Of a DNA stretch of 64,000 nt, positions 61,625-64,000 are shown one piece after another (the first letter of the stretch is position 1; every line of letters starts with the position of its first letter). Source of the stretch: Brachycybe producta (Eukaryota; Arthropoda; Diplopoda; Playtdesmida; Andrognathidae). Location: positions 2,488,501-2,552,500 of the forward strand of contig JAUPFP010000026.1 in the NCBI GenBank assembly GCA_036925085.1, given 5' to 3'. A program made the translations under genes and the position numbers. The notes under the pieces were generated by a model. The model was not told where the DNA came from. It searched no databases and saw nothing but the letters and a program-made list of their open reading frames with translations.

Positions 61625-62368
61625 CACGTAACTAACAGACCCAATGTTAAAGATGAAATGTTAATTTTTAAAATACACAGTTGCGGTGGCAATATCGTAT
61701 TTCGTATTTAAAGTTGTTCAATATTAAGTTTTCAAAGTGCAATGTGCACCTTAAATATTTGCTGATCGAGTGATAGAATGACACAAAATTGGTAAGTGTG
61801 GTTCGATTTTTAAAAACTATTTCAAAATTGCGAATTTTCAAGTCTTAATGTTAAACTCCATTGAGTACGCCCAAATAAGAAAAAAAAAATCCATTAAAAT
61901 GCTCGTCAAAATGCCTAAAAATAATTTTAAAACCCACAATTAAACCACAGTGAAGCCACCACATTGGTGCACGTGCTGATTTTTTTCTGGTTTTTTAAAA
62001 TTAATTTTAGGTATTTTTACGAGCATTTTTAATGGATCTTTTTTTGCTTATGAGCGCGCGTACCCAATGGAGTTTAACATAAGAGTTAGAAATTCGCGAT
62101 TTTGAAATAGTTTTTAAAAATAGAACCGCACTTACCAATTTGTTTGTCATTCTATCACTCGATCAGCATATATTTAAGGTGCACATTGCACTTTGAAAAC
62201 TTAACATTGGACAACTTTAAATATGAAAAATAAACATAATGCTGCGACTGTGTATTTTAAAAATTAATATTTTTCCTTTAACAGTGGGTGTATTGGCTCG
62301 ATAGAAAAACGATGCTAGCGTTCTTTGCGGAGATTTTTCGAAGTAATTTTGTGATCTGTAGCCTCTTA
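61625..62368. mobile_element. Palindromic family J, copy 4
   Basis: CAGACCCAATGTTAAAGATG at the left; TTTTTCGAAGTAATTTTGTG then ATCTGTAGCCTCTT at the right. Both GATCGAGTGATAGAATGACA and its inverse present. The outer left 30 bases are missing. Confidence 0.82.
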
Positions 62369-62621
62369 AGTTTTAGTCCCTTTTCTTTTTGTGCAAGTTG
62401 CACGACGGGTTTACTATAGAGTAGGCCTATATTGTACTATTGAATTCATTGCTTTTTTCATTCTAACATTGTGTGAGTTTGTAACTATCGGACAATCCAT
62501 TGAATTAGCTCATTTCACCCAATTTGTTATTCATCTAATAAGATAAATGAAAATCGTATTCATCTATAAATGAATTTGTAAATTTGATCTCATAATAGTT
62601 TTTGTGTAAATGAAAATCTTA
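62369..62621. other. Unclassified spacer
   Basis: No gene or repeat recognised. Confidence 0.4.
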
Positions 62622-63105
62622 AGTCGCTATTCCACTAACAACTTTTAATGCAATCAAATGTGCAATGTGACATGCAACTTCCTTGTTTATAGTGTGATGT
62701 GACATGCATGCAACTGGATAAAACTTTCCTTTTAACTAGTGTGAGACTCAGTCTCACCGAGTTGAACAGATTCAACTTTGAGAGACTTTTCAAGTAAACT
62801 TTCTGACAAACAACCAATCAGGCTGTTTGCCGGAAATGACATCAGAACTTTGAATAAATTTCCGGTTTTATGACTTCCGGTTTATGAACTTCCTGTTAGG
62901 GCTAATCATAATAGCGTCCTCTAAATAATGTCTGCCTGTTATCTGGACGCCATTTTATTATTCAAAGAGGTTTTAAAAACTTGATTGGCAACTATAGGTT
63001 GCATAGTGTGATATAGAAGTTTATTACAAAGTTCTAGTTGCAAGTCACATCGCAGGCTGCATTGCAAGTTGAATTGCATTGGAAGTTGCTAGTGTAATAG
63101 GGGCT
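62622..63105. mobile_element. Family Q, copy 6 (short form)
   Basis: AGTCGCTATTCCACTAACAA to GCTAGTGTAATAGGGGCT, flanked by TTA (62619-62621, 63106-63108). Same short form as copy 1 (shared GTCTGCCTGTTATCTGGACG). Confidence 0.88.
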
Positions 63106-63163
63106 TTAGATAACTCCAAATAATTTTTTTTACTGAACACTGTGCATCAAAAGAAACATATTA

Positions 63164-63819
63164 AGCCCCTATCGCACCAGCAATTTCCAATACAATGCAA
63201 CCTGTGATGTGACTTGCAACTAGATTGCAACTTGTAATAAACTTCTATATCACACTATGCAACCTAGTTGCCAATCAAGTTTTCAAAACTTCGTTTATGT
63301 CAAGGGGCCGACATTTGGGTGAATCTCGTACGGTATCGGAAGCCATTTTACTTTTAATCCGCGTTTTTTTTTACTGAATTATAAAATTTCAATTCTATTT
63401 TGGATATCCAGTAAAATGCAGCAAAAAAGTAAAATGACTTTCCTCTCTTTCCATCCACACGATCTGCTGTGAATCTTAGTGAAAATCGTACGTGATTTTC
63501 TGTTCAATGTCTGCCCCCTTGGTTTGTGTCCATATTGTGATCAACTAACAGGAAGTTCATAAAACAGAAGTCATGAAACCGGGAATTCGTTCAATGTTTC
63601 ATATGTCATTTCCAGCAAACAGCTTGATTTGTTGTTTGTCAGAAAGTTTACTTGAAAAGTCTCTCAAAGTTGAACCTGTTCAACTCGGTGAGACTGCGTC
63701 TCACACTAGTTAAAAGGAAAGTTTTATCCAGTTGCATGTCATATAAGACTATAAACAAGGAAGTTGCATGTCACACTGCACGTTTTATTGCATCAAAAGT
63801 TGCTAGTGTGATAGGGGCT
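63164..63819. mobile_element. Family Q, copy 7 (long form, opposite orientation)
   Basis: AGCCCCTATCGCACCAGCAA to GCTAGTGTGATAGGGGCT, flanked by TTA (63161-63163, 63820-63822). Contains ATCCACACGATCTGCTGTGA. Confidence 0.88.
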
Positions 63820-64000
63820 TTAATATTTATTGATAGAACTTGCAGTAATTTAATGGCTGACCATTAAAAATTATAAGCTCTGTCGTTTTCTATAGAAAAA
63901 GGAAAGAGCAAGTGTATTCGTGTGTGTGAGCATGTTGTCATTGCACTGAATGGAACGTGTTCTTTTGCCAAATAGTCATAAATAATGTTCAGTAATGTCA
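63820..64000. other. Right edge, nothing recognised
   Basis: AT-rich sequence without a repeat or gene. Confidence 0.4.

Overview
This is an AT-rich, intron-like stretch of animal nuclear DNA with almost no protein-coding capacity. Open frames are short and stop-rich. Most of the sequence is made of dispersed, mostly non-autonomous mobile elements, often nested in one another. Cut-and-paste DNA transposon remnants, rolling-circle Helitrons, jockey/CR1-like LINE tails, solo LTRs and an imperfect CCTAA-type array together indicate a metazoan. The CCTAA-type repeats fit an arthropod (telomere unit TTAGG), but that is only a weak hint.

Host gene. The one convincing host feature is a tiny first coding exon at 7410-7449 (+). 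It encodes MPRRKQDCPKRMK and ends at a strong GTAAGT splice donor. An MPRRKQ/MSRRKQ start is the NuRD-recruiting N-terminus of several zinc-finger repressors. The proline at position 2 and the 13-codon length best fit the teashirt/TSHZ type. If so, most or all of the sequence to its right would be a large first intron, and 7000-7409 the 5' leader. No second exon was found.

Layout. 1-7000: a solo LTR, a hAT element in an AT-rich tandem array, a LINE tail and several MITEs. 7000-8400: gene start and repeat-poor intron. 8.4-20 kb: hAT MITEs (one with an expanded end array), foldback elements and TTA-target elements. 20-24.4 kb: Helitrons and palindromes, including an 854-base Helitron with a helicase remnant. 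24-41 kb: TTA-target elements, palindromes and some unique sequence. 41.2-43.2 kb: a two-kilobase TIR element holding a large inverted array of 16-base units around a CCTAA-like core. 43-58.6 kb: nested mosaics of MITEs, two more solo LTRs of the same family and LINE pieces, including an APE endonuclease and part of a reverse transcriptase. 58.6-64 kb: a cluster of foldback elements, a nested hAT, and two TTA-target elements.

The most striking feature is a foldback family, called A here, with a relative B. There are about 20 A and 7 B copies, most about 200 bases long. Termini are ACAGGC...GCCTGT and target duplications are usually 9 bases, demonstrated at about nine copies. Nearly all copies carry CCAAT, GC-box and TGACGTCA-like motifs. 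Family letters used in the entries are local labels. Boundaries without a stated target duplication are approximate, and no database comparison was possible.
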